Below the pieces are notes generated by a model, which was not told the DNA's origin, did not search any database, and was given only the letters and a program-made list of their open reading frames with translations. From NCBI RefSeq assembly GCF_002872475.1, contig NZ_CP025682.1, positions 2,604,001-2,668,000 on the forward strand: a stretch of 64,000 bases of DNA, given 5' to 3'. The DNA comes from Pseudazoarcus pumilus (lineage in GTDB: Bacteria; Pseudomonadota; Gammaproteobacteria; Burkholderiales; Rhodocyclaceae). The first letter of the stretch is position 1; each line of letters opens with the position of its first letter. This document shows positions 54,895 through 63,540 of this stretch, piece by piece. A program made the translations under genes and the position numbers.

Positions 54895-55292
54895 CGCCCC
54901 TCCAGTTCGTCGGGCTCGCGCTCCGGGCGCAGGGTGGCGACGCGGAAGACCGGGGCGGCGCGCGCATCGGCGTCCCAGACCTCGACCTCGACGTGGTACA
55001 GCGGCCACATGTCGTCGCCGGCCGCGGACAGATCGCGCGTCGCGCTGATGCGCCAGTAGCCGCCGGACTCGCTGCGGCCGTCCCGCACGAATCCGCCCTC
55101 GGGCACGGTGTCGTGGAGTTCCAGCAGTGAGCGCGCGAGCAGCACCGCCGCACTGCGCCGTTCGACCTCCTGCATGCCGCGCACGCTGCCACCGGCGCTC
55201 TGGTAGAGCGCTCCGAGCGACAGGGCGAGGATGGCGAAGGCGACGACCACCTCGATCAGCGAGAAGCCACGCTGGCCGCGCGCCGCGCTCAC
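54891..55292 (-). CDS. gspI: Type II secretion minor pseudopilin GspI
   Basis: 133 residues. Prepilin motif RGQRG, then FSLIEVVVAFAILALSLGAL; the body has RRSAAVLLARSLLELHDTV and YHVEVEVWD, matching the short GspI fold. It forms the tip complex with GspJ and GspK. It overlaps gspH and gspJ by 4 bases each, indicating tight coupling. Confidence 0.92.
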   Translation of the reverse strand: MSAARGQRGFSLIEVVVAFAILALSLGALYQSAGGSVRGMQEVERRSAAVLLARSLLELHDTVPEGGFVRDGRSESGGYWRISATRDLSAAGDDMWPLYHVEVEVWDADARAAPVFRVATLRPEREPDELEGR

Positions 55293-55729
55293 GACAGCGG
55301 CTCCTGCGTGACGCGGCCGAGCAGCCAGTCGACGCGCAGGCGCACGCCGTCGCCGGATTCGCGACGCAGCACGACGCTGCCACCGGTGGCGCCGCCGTCC
55401 GGATAGAAGCGGATGCTGCCGCGGCTGCCGGCAAGTTCGCGATCCGCCACGACCAGTCCCAGCTGCAGCGAGGACGGCAGATCGCCGGCGGCGACGCCGC
55501 CGATCCAGTAGCGGCGTGCCTCGGTGTCCAGCGTGAAGGGGACCGGTTCGCCACGACGACCGGCCTCTACGCGGGCGGTCTTGAGCCCGGCGAGCACGTC
55601 GCGCACCGCCGAGCGGTACTGCATGCCGTCATACAGCCGCATCATGCTGACCGGCACCACCGCGAGCGCGATCGCGGCGACGGTCAGCGCGACGACGAGT
55701 TCGATCAGCGTGAAGCCGCGACTGTTCAC
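55289..55729 (-). CDS. gspH: Type II secretion minor pseudopilin GspH
   Basis: 146 residues from GTG 55729, chosen because GGAGG lies five bases upstream and because it places the prepilin motif (VNSRG, then FTLIELVVALTVAAIALAVV) right at the start. The body has RSAVRDVLAGLKTARVEAGR, the GspH/FimT pattern. The frame is open further upstream into gspG, but nothing there is pilin-like. It lies 71 bases after gspG. Confidence 0.9.
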   Translation of the reverse strand: MNSRGFTLIELVVALTVAAIALAVVPVSMMRLYDGMQYRSAVRDVLAGLKTARVEAGRRGEPVPFTLDTEARRYWIGGVAAGDLPSSLQLGLVVADRELAGSRGSIRFYPDGGATGGSVVLRRESGDGVRLRVDWLLGRVTQEPLS

Positions 55730-55800
55730 CCGGGCCTCCAGGATGAGCGGGCCGCGCGCGGCGGCCCGGTGGACGAGGCGCAGGGGCGCCCCGAAACGGA

Positions 55801-56226
55801 TTACTGCCAGTTGCCCAGATCGGCCGCCTCGCCGCTGCCGCCGGGGGCGTTGTCCGAGCCGTAGCTGAAGATGTCGACCTCGCCGTTGCGGCCCGGCGAT
55901 TCGTAGCGGTACTGGTTGCCCCACGGGTCGTCGGGCAGGCCACGGCGCAGATAGGGGCCGTTCCAGCCATTGACGCCGGGGTTGGTGACCAGCGCGTCCA
56001 GGCCCTCGGCACTGGTCGGGAAGCGGCCGACGTCGAGCTTGAACAGCTCGACGGCCTGTTCCAGATCCTTGATCTGCACGACGGCGGTCTTGCTCTTGGC
56101 GCCGTCGAGCTGGCTCAGCACGCGCGGCCCGACGAGACCTGCAAGCAGGCCGAGGATGGCGAGTACGACGAGCAGCTCGACGAGCGTGAAGCCGATGCTG
56201 CGGCGACGATTCGGACGATGGTTCAT
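55801..56226 (-). CDS. gspG: Type II secretion major pseudopilin GspG
   Basis: 141 residues, normal for GspG. The prepilin motif is RRSIG, then FTLVELLVVLAILGLLAGLV. The conserved body is present: KSKTAVVQIKDLEQAVELFK, LDVGRFPTSAEGLDALV, and DDPWGNQYRYESPG with a calcium-loop-like C-terminus (DIFSYGSDNAPGGSGEAADL). It polymerises into the pseudopilus. AGAGG four bases before the ATG supports the start. It is separated from gspF by a 308-base gap containing a repeat. Confidence 0.95.
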   Translation of the reverse strand: MNHRPNRRRSIGFTLVELLVVLAILGLLAGLVGPRVLSQLDGAKSKTAVVQIKDLEQAVELFKLDVGRFPTSAEGLDALVTNPGVNGWNGPYLRRGLPDDPWGNQYRYESPGRNGEVDIFSYGSDNAPGGSGEAADLGNWQ

Positions 56227-56534
56227 GGTGCCTCTTTCACGTAAGACTGCGCACTGCGGGCAGTGCGGCTAAACGGTCATTATAGGGATGGCGACGACTG
56301 CTGCATGGCATGATGCCGTGGCGGATGTATCCATCCGTATCCTCGGGGCGCGGCCTTGTCATATCGCGAGGTCGTTGACCGGCAATGCCGCAGGCCGGAG
56401 TGAGCCTGTCGTAGGTCGGTGCGAGCGCAGCGAGGGCCGACATCCCCCGCATTCCGACGGCGGCGTCGGACTTCGCCTGCGGCTCACTCCGACCTACAGC
56501 AGGCGGCCGAACGACGGCGCGTGGTACCGGTCAA
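56227..56534. repeat. gspF-gspG gap with REP/BIME-like repeat, copy 5 (A-B, 56411-56497)
   Basis: Arm A (56411-56442, GTAGGTCG ... GAGCGCAGCGAGGGCCGACA) and arm B (56464-56497, CGTCGGACTTCGCCTGCGGC ... CGACCTAC) form a near-perfect inverted pair. The remainder of the gap shows no gene and no convincing promoter. A hairpin between gspF and gspG could set different mRNA levels for the platform genes and the abundantly needed pseudopilin. Confidence 0.82.
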
Positions 56535-57776
56535 TCATATCGCAAGATCGTTGACCGACAGGATGCCGAGCAGGATGGACACGATGATCGCGGCGATGAC
56601 CATGCCGAGCACGATGATCAGCAGCGGCTCGACGAGAGTCAACGCACGCTTGACGCCGGACTGGACCTCGTCGTCGTAGACGCGCGCGAGTTCCAGCAGC
56701 ATCGCGTCGAGACGCCCCGTTTCCTCGCCCAGGCGCACCATGTTGAGACCCAGTGCCGAGAACAGCCCGGCGTTCTCGAGCGCGTCGGCCAGCCGCCCAC
56801 CCTGCTTGATCGAGGCCGGCACGTCGCGGATGGACTCGCGCAGGCCGCCGTTGCTCATGGTCTCGGTGGCGATGCGGATGGCCATCACGATGGGCACGCC
56901 GCTGGCGAGCAGCGTGCCCAGACTGCGTGCGAAGCGCGTGACCTCGTACTTGCGCACGATGGCGCCGAACACCGGCAGGCCGACGAGGCGCCGGTCCCGC
57001 CAGGCGCGGCCGGCCGGGCTGGCCAGCCAGACACGCAGCACCCAGACCAGCACGACGGCGCCAATGACGATCAACGGCCACCAGGCGGTGACGAAATGGC
57101 CGGCCGCGACGATGATGCGCGTGGGCAGCGGCAGCGCCTCGCCCATGTCCTCGAACAGCGCCTCGAACTGCGGCACGACGAAGCCCAGCATCAGGAACAC
57201 CGACAGCGCCGCGACGACGACCAGGATGGCCGGGTAGATCAGCGCCGAGATCACGCTCTCGCGCATCTGCCTGACGCGCTCCAGGTGCTCGGCCAGGCGC
57301 GAGAGCACCTCGGAGAGCTGGCCGCCGGCCTCGCCCGAACGCACCATGTTGACGTAGAACTCGCCGAACAGGTCCTGATGCGGCGTGAGCGCCTGCGACA
57401 GCCCCTTGCCGGCCTTGACCGACTTGAACACGTCGTCGAGCAGTGCGGTGAAGGACGGCTTGGCGCTCATGCCGATGAGCACGCGCAGCGCGCGATCCAG
57501 CGGCAGGCCGGCGCGCAGCATGATGGCCATCTCGGACGTGAAGGCGTGCACCTCGGCGTGACCGGGCCCGCGATCGCGCTCGAACAGCCGGCGCTTCGGC
57601 GCCACCGCCCCCGGGCGCTCGGCCGGCGCGCTGGCCGGGCCAGCCTCGTCCAGCTTCAGCGGCGTGAGCCCCTGCGCGCGCAGGCTGCGCAGCGCGGCGT
57701 CACGCCCCGCCGCCTCGACGCGCCCGTCGACGACATCCCCGGTCGTGTTCGCGGCGCGATAGGCGAACTCAGGCAT
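56535..57776 (-). CDS. gspF: Type II secretion inner-membrane platform protein GspF
   Basis: 413 residues. It begins MPEFAYRAANTTGDVVDGRV as in GspF and has two repeated cytoplasmic domains (FTSEMAIMLRAGLPLDRALR; FARSLGTLLASGVPIVMAIR). There are three hydrophobic helices, one being VISALIYPAILVVVAALSVF with LMLGFVVPQFE. It is the rotary platform contacting GspE. It overlaps the gspE stop by 8 bases. Confidence 0.96.
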   Translation of the reverse strand: MPEFAYRAANTTGDVVDGRVEAAGRDAALRSLRAQGLTPLKLDEAGPASAPAERPGAVAPKRRLFERDRGPGHAEVHAFTSEMAIMLRAGLPLDRALRVLIGMSAKPSFTALLDDVFKSVKAGKGLSQALTPHQDLFGEFYVNMVRSGEAGGQLSEVLSRLAEHLERVRQMRESVISALIYPAILVVVAALSVFLMLGFVVPQFEALFEDMGEALPLPTRIIVAAGHFVTAWWPLIVIGAVVLVWVLRVWLASPAGRAWRDRRLVGLPVFGAIVRKYEVTRFARSLGTLLASGVPIVMAIRIATETMSNGGLRESIRDVPASIKQGGRLADALENAGLFSALGLNMVRLGEETGRLDAMLLELARVYDDEVQSGVKRALTLVEPLLIIVLGMVIAAIIVSILLGILSVNDLAI

Positions 57777-59517
57777 CGATCTGATCCTGCGTGACGCGCA
57801 GCACTTCCTCGAGCGAGGTCACTCCGGCGGCGACCTTGCGCAGCCCGTCCTCGTACAGCGTGAGCATGCCGCCACGACGCGCGACCTGGTGCAGCGTGGT
57901 CGAATCCGCGCCGGCGAGGATGGCCTCGTGCGCCGCCTCGTCCATCACGAACAGTTCGTGGATGGCGCTGCGCCCGCGATAGCCGGTGTGCTTGCATTCC
58001 GCGCAGCCGCTGGCGACCTGCACGGTACGGCTGCCCTCGGGCAGGAAGCGCGCGAGTCCGCTGCGCTCGATGGCCGCATCGCTCATGTCCTCCGGCCGCT
58101 TGCAGGCCGGACACAGCGTGCGCACGAGCCGTTGCGCGAGCACGCCATTGACCGAGGAGGTGATCAGATAGCGCTCCACACCCATGTCTTCGAGGCGGAT
58201 CACCGCGCCGACGGCGGTATTGGTGTGCAGCGTGGAGAGCACGAGGTGGCCGGTGAGGGCGGCCTGCACGGCGATCTGCGCGGTCTCGGAATCGCGCATT
58301 TCGCCGATCATGATGATGTCCGGGTCCTGGCGCAGGATGGAGCGCAGCGCATGCGCGAAGCTCATGCCGATCTGCGTCTGCACCTGCACCTGATTGACGC
58401 CCTGCAACTGATATTCCACCGGATCCTCGACGGTGAGGATCTTGAGCGAGCCGGAATCGAGCTTGGCGAGCGAGGCGTACAGCGTGGTCGTCTTGCCCGA
58501 ACCGGTGGGACCGGTCATCAGCAGGATGCCGTGCGGGCGTTCGATGAGCTTGCGGTAGCGCGCCAGCGTGTCGGCCTCGAAACCCATGGTCGCGAGGTCG
58601 AGCTTGATACTGGCGCGGTCGAGCACGCGCATCACGACGCTCTCGCCGTGAACGGTGGGCAGCGTGGACACGCGCAGGTCGAGTTCGTGGCCCTTGACGC
58701 GGGTCTTGACGCGACCGTCTTGCGGCAGGCGACGCTCGGCGATGTTCAGGTGTGCCATCAGCTTGATGCGCGAAGTCACCGCCGGCGCCAGCGCGAGCTC
58801 GGCCCGCTCGGCGTCCTGCAGCACGCCATCGACGCGGTAGCGCACGTGCAGGCCGTCCTCGAAGGGCTCGATGTGGATGTCCGAGGCCCGCAGGTCGATC
58901 ACGCGCGAGATGATCTGGTTGACCATGCGGATCACCGGCGCTTCCGAGGCCAGATCCTTGAGATGCTCGACGAACTCGCTGTCACCGCCGAGCACGCCGG
59001 CGGCGAAGCCCTCATCCTCGTCGTCCTCGACCTCCTCCTCGACGTAGAGGCGCTCGAGCGCGACGTGCAGCTCGCTCTCCAGCGCCAGCACGGGCTCGAT
59101 TCCGTAGCCCGTCGACAATGCCAGCGCCTTGTTCAGGAAGGCGTCCTGCGGCACCGCCATGGCCACGCGCAGGCGCCCGTCGGTCAGCGACAGCGGCAGG
59201 ATGGCGTGCGTCAGCAGGTAGTCCGGCTGCAGTTGCGGCAGGTCCAGCGGCTCCTCGGGGAAGGCCGACGCACCGACCATCTCGATGCCGAGCTGCGCGG
59301 ACAACGCATGCGCCACATCGGTCTCGGAGAGCAGCCCCAGACGCACCAGCACGCGACCGAACAGATCACCCATCTGCGCCTGCGCCTGCAGCGCCTGGTC
59401 CAGGTCGCGCGGCGAGAGCTTGCCCTCGCGCACCAGGATCTCGCCCAGGCGCATCGCGCGGGGCTCGGCTTCGTTGTCGTAGCGAGGATTAGCGCTCATC
59501 GAATCGATCCATTCCAT
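57769..59517 (-). CDS. gspE: Type II secretion ATPase GspE
   Basis: 582 residues from ATG 59517 or ATG 59499. An N-terminal GspE/MshEN domain (GEILVREGKLSPRDLDQALQ) is followed by the ATPase: Walker A LLMTGPTGSGKTTTLYAS, the Asp box, IMIGEMRDSETAQIAVQAAL with Walker B, and HLVLSTLHTNTAVGAVIRL. The C-terminal zinc site has CPACKRPEDM and GCAECKHTGYRGR (two C-x2-C pairs). It powers pseudopilus assembly. It is the first gene of the operon, and its 5' side borders a REP-like repeat; no promoter was identified with confidence. Confidence 0.96.
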   Translation of the reverse strand: MEWIDSMSANPRYDNEAEPRAMRLGEILVREGKLSPRDLDQALQAQAQMGDLFGRVLVRLGLLSETDVAHALSAQLGIEMVGASAFPEEPLDLPQLQPDYLLTHAILPLSLTDGRLRVAMAVPQDAFLNKALALSTGYGIEPVLALESELHVALERLYVEEEVEDDEDEGFAAGVLGGDSEFVEHLKDLASEAPVIRMVNQIISRVIDLRASDIHIEPFEDGLHVRYRVDGVLQDAERAELALAPAVTSRIKLMAHLNIAERRLPQDGRVKTRVKGHELDLRVSTLPTVHGESVVMRVLDRASIKLDLATMGFEADTLARYRKLIERPHGILLMTGPTGSGKTTTLYASLAKLDSGSLKILTVEDPVEYQLQGVNQVQVQTQIGMSFAHALRSILRQDPDIIMIGEMRDSETAQIAVQAALTGHLVLSTLHTNTAVGAVIRLEDMGVERYLITSSVNGVLAQRLVRTLCPACKRPEDMSDAAIERSGLARFLPEGSRTVQVASGCAECKHTGYRGRSAIHELFVMDEAAHEAILAGADSTTLHQVARRGGMLTLYEDGLRKVAAGVTSLEEVLRVTQDQIDA

Positions 59518-59527
59518 TTACCGCTGG

Positions 59528-59595
59528 TGTCGCATTTCGCCTGCGGCTCGACGCGACCTGCAAAACCAACGGCGGCCGGCATGCGAGGTGCGACA
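59528..59595. repeat. REP/BIME-like repeat, copy 6 (B arm plus truncated A arm)
   Basis: Arm B (59528-59561, TGTCGCATTTCGCCTGCGGC ... CGACCTGC) is followed by only the inner half of arm A (59579-59595, GGCATGCGAGGTGCGACA). It lies just upstream of gspE. Its A-arm remnant is the left end of the direct repeat shared with 63561-63696. Confidence 0.78.
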
Positions 59596-59606
59596 CCCAG
59601 CCGCAT

Positions 59607-59714
59607 ATTCTATCCCCTTTGCCCGTCACGTCTGCCGCCGCCAAAGAGTTCATCGATGCGCACGACGCCGCGGCCACAGTAGTGGTCGTCGCCTGGGATA
59701 TCGGCCAGCAGGGC
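59607..59714 (-). pseudogene. Left copy of the 3' end of the right-edge gene
   Basis: Translated leftward this reads ALLADIPGDDHYCGRGVVRI, then DELFGGGRRDGQRG and stop, nearly identical to the C-terminus of the gene at 63592-63999. At DNA level about 85% of the 108 bases match by eye, and most changes are at third codon positions, so the copy comes from a diverged but functional homologue. It has no start of its own. gtrA's stop lies eight bases beyond it. Confidence 0.75.
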
Positions 59715-59722
59715 ACTCGTTG

Positions 59723-60127
59723 TCATCTCATACCGCCGTGGCGCCCGAACGCCCACCAACGACTGGCCACGAAAGTTGCTGGGGGAACCACCAGTGCCGC
59801 AAACAGAATATTCCAGAACACTGCAAATCCAAGACGTTCGAACGTCAGCAATGCGGCTTGATTGGCTACCAAGCCTGCAAGTGAGACCAAGCCGAATCTC
59901 CACAGGGCATCCGACCATCCGCGCATGCGAGAAAATGTAAAGACGTAGTGACCACAAAAAGACACAAGAAATCCGAGCCCGTAGCCAATAATGTTCGAAG
60001 AGAAAAGCGCGCCTTCGAGTAGTGAAACCAGAGCGGTTGCACTCCCGACGTGAGTAATTGTGGCTGCGACGCCCACCATCCCAAACGTAACGATACGCTG
60101 AAGCTCGCCACGCGAACCCAATTTCAC
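59723..60127 (-). CDS. gtrA: GtrA-family membrane protein
   Basis: 134 residues with four hydrophobic helices (RIVTFGMVGVAATITHVGSA; NIIGYGLGFLVSFCGHYVFT; FGLVSLAGLVANQAALLTFE; WNILFAALVVPPATFVASRW), the standard GtrA/DPMS accessory pattern. GtrA is thought to flip bactoprenol-phosphate-glucose or a similar sugar lipid across the inner membrane. It starts at GTG 60127, six bases after gtrB. It completes a GtrA/GtrB/GT39 set for modifying a glycan with side-chain sugars. Confidence 0.9.
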   Translation of the reverse strand: MKLGSRGELQRIVTFGMVGVAATITHVGSATALVSLLEGALFSSNIIGYGLGFLVSFCGHYVFTFSRMRGWSDALWRFGLVSLAGLVANQAALLTFERLGFAVFWNILFAALVVPPATFVASRWWAFGRHGGMR

Positions 60128-60133
60128 CCCCGT

Positions 60134-61138
60134 CTACTTGTCTGAACAACCACGGTCAACGCCTTCAGACTGGATGTCATCATTCGAAAAACCAAGCCGT
60201 TCGCGGACCAGGTAAAGAGGACGTCCCTTGGCCTCGGCATAGATGCGCCCGATATACTCTCCGAGCACCCCCATAAAAAAAAGCTGCACTCCTCCCATGA
60301 ACAGCATTGCAATCAACAGGAATGCCCAGCCCTCAACCCACGCATCCGTAAAAAGCCGAACGACAAGCGCATACATGATCCCGAGCAATGCGAGCAAAGA
60401 TGCTGCGAATCCAATCCAACTCGCCATCCGCAACGGCACGCTGGAGAACGAAAATATCGCGTCCATCGCAAGGCCGATCATGCGCTTCAGCGGATACTTG
60501 GTATTTCCCGCGAAACGCGGATCGCGGCTATAGTGCAATGGCTTTTGCACAAATCCCGACCAAGCCACAAGTCCACGAACGAAGCGGTCACGCTCCGGCA
60601 TCCGACACAGGGCATCAACAACACAACGATCGATGAGTCTGAAATCACCCGTGTCAAGTGGGATGGATACGTCCGAAAGGCGATTGAGAATACGATAAAA
60701 ACTGCTCGCGGTGAAGCGCTTGAACCGCGTTTCCCCAGGGCGATCCCTGCGCACGCCGTAGACGACCTGAGCGCCTTGCCGCCAGGCAGAAACCATCTTC
60801 GGAATAAGTTCTGGCGGATCCTGCAGGTCTGCGTCAATCAACACAACCGCGTCACCGGACGAATGCTCCAATCCCGCCGACACAGCGATTTGGTGACCAA
60901 AATTTCGCGACAGAGAAACAACCCGCACTTTCGGGTCCTCCGTCTGTATTGCTCTCAATCGCAACAGCGTTTCGTCATGACTACCATCGTCCACGAAGAT
61001 GATCTCACGATCACAGAATCGCTCTTGTTCTAACACGGCGCTGAGCCTGCGGTATGTTTCCAAGATCACGTCCGCTTCATTGAAGCACGGCACGACGACC
61101 GAAATCATGCACCGCAAGGCGGGCTTAGATAGGGGCAC
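60134..61138 (-). CDS. gtrB: GtrB-type polyprenyl-phosphate glycosyltransferase
   Basis: 334 residues from GTG 61138, with GGAGG five bases upstream; ATG 61108 (MISVVVPCFNEAD) is an alternative. GT2 marks are IIFVDDGSHDETLLRL, VSLSRNFGHQIAVSAGLEHS, LIDADLQDPPELIPKM and TGDFRLIDRCVV. Two C-terminal helices (WIGFAASLLALLGIMYALVV; FLLIAMLFMGGVQLFFMGVL) end in GEYIGRIYAEAKGRPLYLV. It transfers a hexose from a nucleotide sugar to undecaprenyl phosphate at the inner membrane. It is divergent from the GT39 gene. Confidence 0.93.
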   Translation of the reverse strand: MPLSKPALRCMISVVVPCFNEADVILETYRRLSAVLEQERFCDREIIFVDDGSHDETLLRLRAIQTEDPKVRVVSLSRNFGHQIAVSAGLEHSSGDAVVLIDADLQDPPELIPKMVSAWRQGAQVVYGVRRDRPGETRFKRFTASSFYRILNRLSDVSIPLDTGDFRLIDRCVVDALCRMPERDRFVRGLVAWSGFVQKPLHYSRDPRFAGNTKYPLKRMIGLAMDAIFSFSSVPLRMASWIGFAASLLALLGIMYALVVRLFTDAWVEGWAFLLIAMLFMGGVQLFFMGVLGEYIGRIYAEAKGRPLYLVRERLGFSNDDIQSEGVDRGCSDK

Positions 61139-61219
61139 CCCAACCTCCAGTCAGACTGTCAAAACTGCGTTATTATGCAATAATCGGTTCTTCTGTGGTC
61201 ATTTACGACCAGACCACTC
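61139..61219. promoter_or_regulatory. Divergent intergenic region with imperfect AT-rich palindrome
   Basis: Only 81 bases separate gtrB and the GT39 gene. In the middle is an AT-rich imperfect palindrome, TTATTATGCAATAATCG, that can supply -10-like hexamers on both strands (AATAAT, TATTAT). No convincing -35 was found. A shared divergent promoter is plausible. Confidence 0.35.
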
Positions 61220-62899
61220 ATGACAGGGAAGCATGCGTCAATGCGGGCAATCGAATCGGGAAAGATTTCAATGATCGATCAACTAAAGGCCATTTCAGCA
61301 ACAGCCTTTATCGTCGGGATTTATGTTGCACTAAGATGGAATTTGTTGGACGTTCCTCTCGATCGCGACGAAGGCGGATTTGCTTATATTGGACAAATAA
61401 TCAATGCCGGCGGGCTACCTTACCAAGACGCGACCGATCACAAACCACCGCTCGTTTTCTACCTTTATGCACTCGCTCAAAGGGTGTTCCCAGAAAGTGC
61501 GACAGGAATTCACCTGTTCGGCCACATCTACAACTTCATTACACTGATTGTGCTCGCAACCCTAGCCAGGAAAATAACGGGCAATTACGCAGCAGCATTT
61601 TTCACCGCACTTATTTTTGCCGCTTTTTCGGCGGCCGCTTCCTTGCAGGGGTTTACGACATCGGTTGCCTTACTTATGCTTCTACCGATTTCGCTGAGTG
61701 CTCTAAGCGCGGCATACGCGATCGAAAAACAAAAGTGGACCTACGTTCTGCTTAGTGGATTTTTTGGGGCACTGGCATGCTGGCTCAAGCCGGTTGCATT
61801 CTTTAGCATCATTCCGCTGTTTGCATGGGTCGTCTGGAAATGGGAAGCAAGCCCTCGGGATTCCTCGCACCTTCACACATCGCATAGACGGGCACTGACT
61901 CGAATACGTACTACAGCAATTTGGCTAAGCGGAGGCATGCTCTCATCGATTCTGGTTTTGCTTCCCTTCGCAGCAAACGGATTGCTCTCAGAAGTTTGGT
62001 ACTGGACCTTCACGCACAATTTTGCCTACAGTCAAGCCATTGATATTTCACAAAATTTGGCGCGAGTTATTTCATGGATCCGTCACGTTCTGTGGCCCAA
62101 AGGAGAGAGCATTCCAGTCCTCGCCGCCCTCACGGGTTGCGTACTGATGCTCTCGTTCCGGATTAAATACTCGGTTTTTGTTACATCATTTCTCGTCGGG
62201 TCCGTCGTCGGAACCATTCCGGGCCACAATTACAATCACTACTTCATGCAGTGGGCACCTGCGGTCTCCCTCGCTGCGGGGGTTGCGCTGGCGATCTTGA
62301 TCGCAAATCGCACCAAATTTTTCAGGTTTTCGATTGGTTCGCTGGCCGCCCTAGCGACGCTGATCATGCCTCTCGCCATGCTTCCAGGCTATTACGTAAC
62401 CGATCCGGCGCACGTCATTTCACGCAAAGCATTCGGAGCGAACCCATTTCCTGAATCGGAAGTCCTTGCGGAATGGCTTCGCCAAAACTCCGAGAACGAC
62501 AACACTGTTTTCATCTATGGGTCAGAGCCACAAATCCTCTTCCTTTCCGGTCTGCGCAATGTATCTCGGCATATATATATGTACCCTTTACTTCAGAATT
62601 TCGAAAGGCATGAGGAGTTCCAAGAGGAAGCAATTCGCGACATCATAAAAGAACGACCCACCTTTATTGTAAGCACAAATGTACCAACGTCACTCTTGGC
62701 CAGTCGAAGCGCAAGCCCTCGCTTTGATCGTGCGATAACTCGCTATGTTCAAGAAAATTACCGCCCTGTTGGCTGGATACCGGTCACAAACATCGCTCCA
62801 GAATTTAATTCAATTAGCATAATGGACCGCAATCTGGCTCGGAGATTTTCAGAACACACTTATCGCATACTTCTTTTCAAACGATCATCTAGAGAATAA
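61220..62899 (+). CDS. GT39-type membrane glycosyltransferase (GtrC role)
   Basis: 559 residues with about ten hydrophobic helices. The first loop has PLDRDEGGFAYIGQIINAGG and YQDATDHKPPLVFYLYALAQ, the D-E motif and lipid-sugar-binding loop of GT-C/ArnT-like enzymes; the long C-terminal part is soluble. It likely transfers the sugar from the GtrB/GtrA lipid carrier to a periplasmic glycan or protein. ATG 61220 is used, but ATG 61241 or ATG 61271 (MIDQLKA) are possible. The gene is visibly richer in A and T than its surroundings, consistent with recent acquisition. Confidence 0.85.
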   Translation: MTGKHASMRAIESGKISMIDQLKAISATAFIVGIYVALRWNLLDVPLDRDEGGFAYIGQIINAGGLPYQDATDHKPPLVFYLYALAQRVFPESATGIHLFGHIYNFITLIVLATLARKITGNYAAAFFTALIFAAFSAAASLQGFTTSVALLMLLPISLSALSAAYAIEKQKWTYVLLSGFFGALACWLKPVAFFSIIPLFAWVVWKWEASPRDSSHLHTSHRRALTRIRTTAIWLSGGMLSSILVLLPFAANGLLSEVWYWTFTHNFAYSQAIDISQNLARVISWIRHVLWPKGESIPVLAALTGCVLMLSFRIKYSVFVTSFLVGSVVGTIPGHNYNHYFMQWAPAVSLAAGVALAILIANRTKFFRFSIGSLAALATLIMPLAMLPGYYVTDPAHVISRKAFGANPFPESEVLAEWLRQNSENDNTVFIYGSEPQILFLSGLRNVSRHIYMYPLLQNFERHEEFQEEAIRDIIKERPTFIVSTNVPTSLLASRSASPRFDRAITRYVQENYRPVGWIPVTNIAPEFNSISIMDRNLARRFSEHTYRILLFKRSSRE

Positions 62900-63093
62900 T
62901 GACATTTTTTACGAACAAGAATTACTAACCCCTCCCCATAAGCAATTCCATATGGGCGACAATATGGCCTATTGAATGCAAGCTCCCGTCGGACGGCCAC
63001 GCGCTGGGCCCTCACACCTTGCAGGTGATGCGACATCAAAGAGGTGTATGACAGGCAAACGGTACAAAGCGTCGCGGCAGCGTTTGGCGTCGG
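62900..63093. other. Intergenic gap, nothing recognised
   Basis: This stretch runs from the GT39 gene to the repeat arm at 63094. It contains AT-rich sequence directly after the GT39 stop and then returns to high GC. No hairpin with a T-run and no coding signal could be identified. Confidence 0.4.
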
Positions 63094-63113
63094 TGTCGGA
63101 TTTCGCCTGCGGT

Positions 63114-63425
63114 TCATCGCCGGCCCACCGCTTCGCAGATCGCCTCGGCGTCGTTGGCGTCGTTCTTGTTGCCACGCACATACGGCTTCACAAATTGCGG
63201 CGCAATGAGCCGCACATCATGGCCCAGCTCGCGCAGGCGCCGCGCCCAGTGGTGCGCACCGGCGCACGCCTCCATCCCGATCAGGCACGGCTCAAGACGC
63301 GCCAGATACTCCAGCAGCTGCGCCCGCCGTACCTGACGGCGCAACACCCGATGACCCCGCTCATCCACTCCATGGAGCTGAAACACCTGCTTTGCCAGAT
63401 CAATGCCAAGGCGCGTAATCTTCAT
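63114..63425 (-). pseudogene. IS110-family transposase, N-terminal fragment
   Basis: 103 residues from ATG 63425, with GAGGAG upstream. It begins KITRLGIDLAKQVFQLHGVD, holding the first Asp of the IS110 DEDD nuclease, followed by LLEYLARLEPCLIGMEACAG and FVKPYVRGNKNDANDAEAIC. Full-length IS110 transposases are over 300 residues, so about two thirds, including the rest of the catalytic core, is missing. The truncation point lies within repeat arm B, and the last few residues and the stop are encoded by the repeat. Confidence 0.88.
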
Positions 63426-63540
63426 CTTGGACTCCTCCTCAACCTGTGACTGGGAATGCAATTCTCAGTCTGGCACTTCGATGCCGTAAGGGGGAGGAGT
63501 CCATCCCATTGACCTACAAAAACCGCAGAATCGACGGCCT
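63426..63540 (-). mobile_element. IS110 left-end non-coding region with inverted repeat
   Basis: The 115 bases upstream of the transposase start carry GGACTCCTCC (63429-63438) and its complement GGAGGAGTCC (63493-63502), 54 bases apart. IS110-family elements carry a structured non-coding end that makes a bridge RNA guiding target choice, so this is the expected place for its remains. The inverted repeat may be part of that structure, though the proximal arm also overlaps the ribosome-binding site. No terminal repeats define the element ends. Confidence 0.45.

Noticed and set aside
59489-59722. A protein-coding gene at the isolated C-terminal tail copy
   Set aside because: The family-like sequence has no start of its own; the in-frame extension upstream runs antisense or out of frame through gtrA and is not protein-like.
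59715-63093. A phage or integrase-driven genomic island
   Set aside because: No integrase, tRNA attachment site or phage gene is visible; only direct repeats and composition support transfer, so homologous recombination is equally possible.
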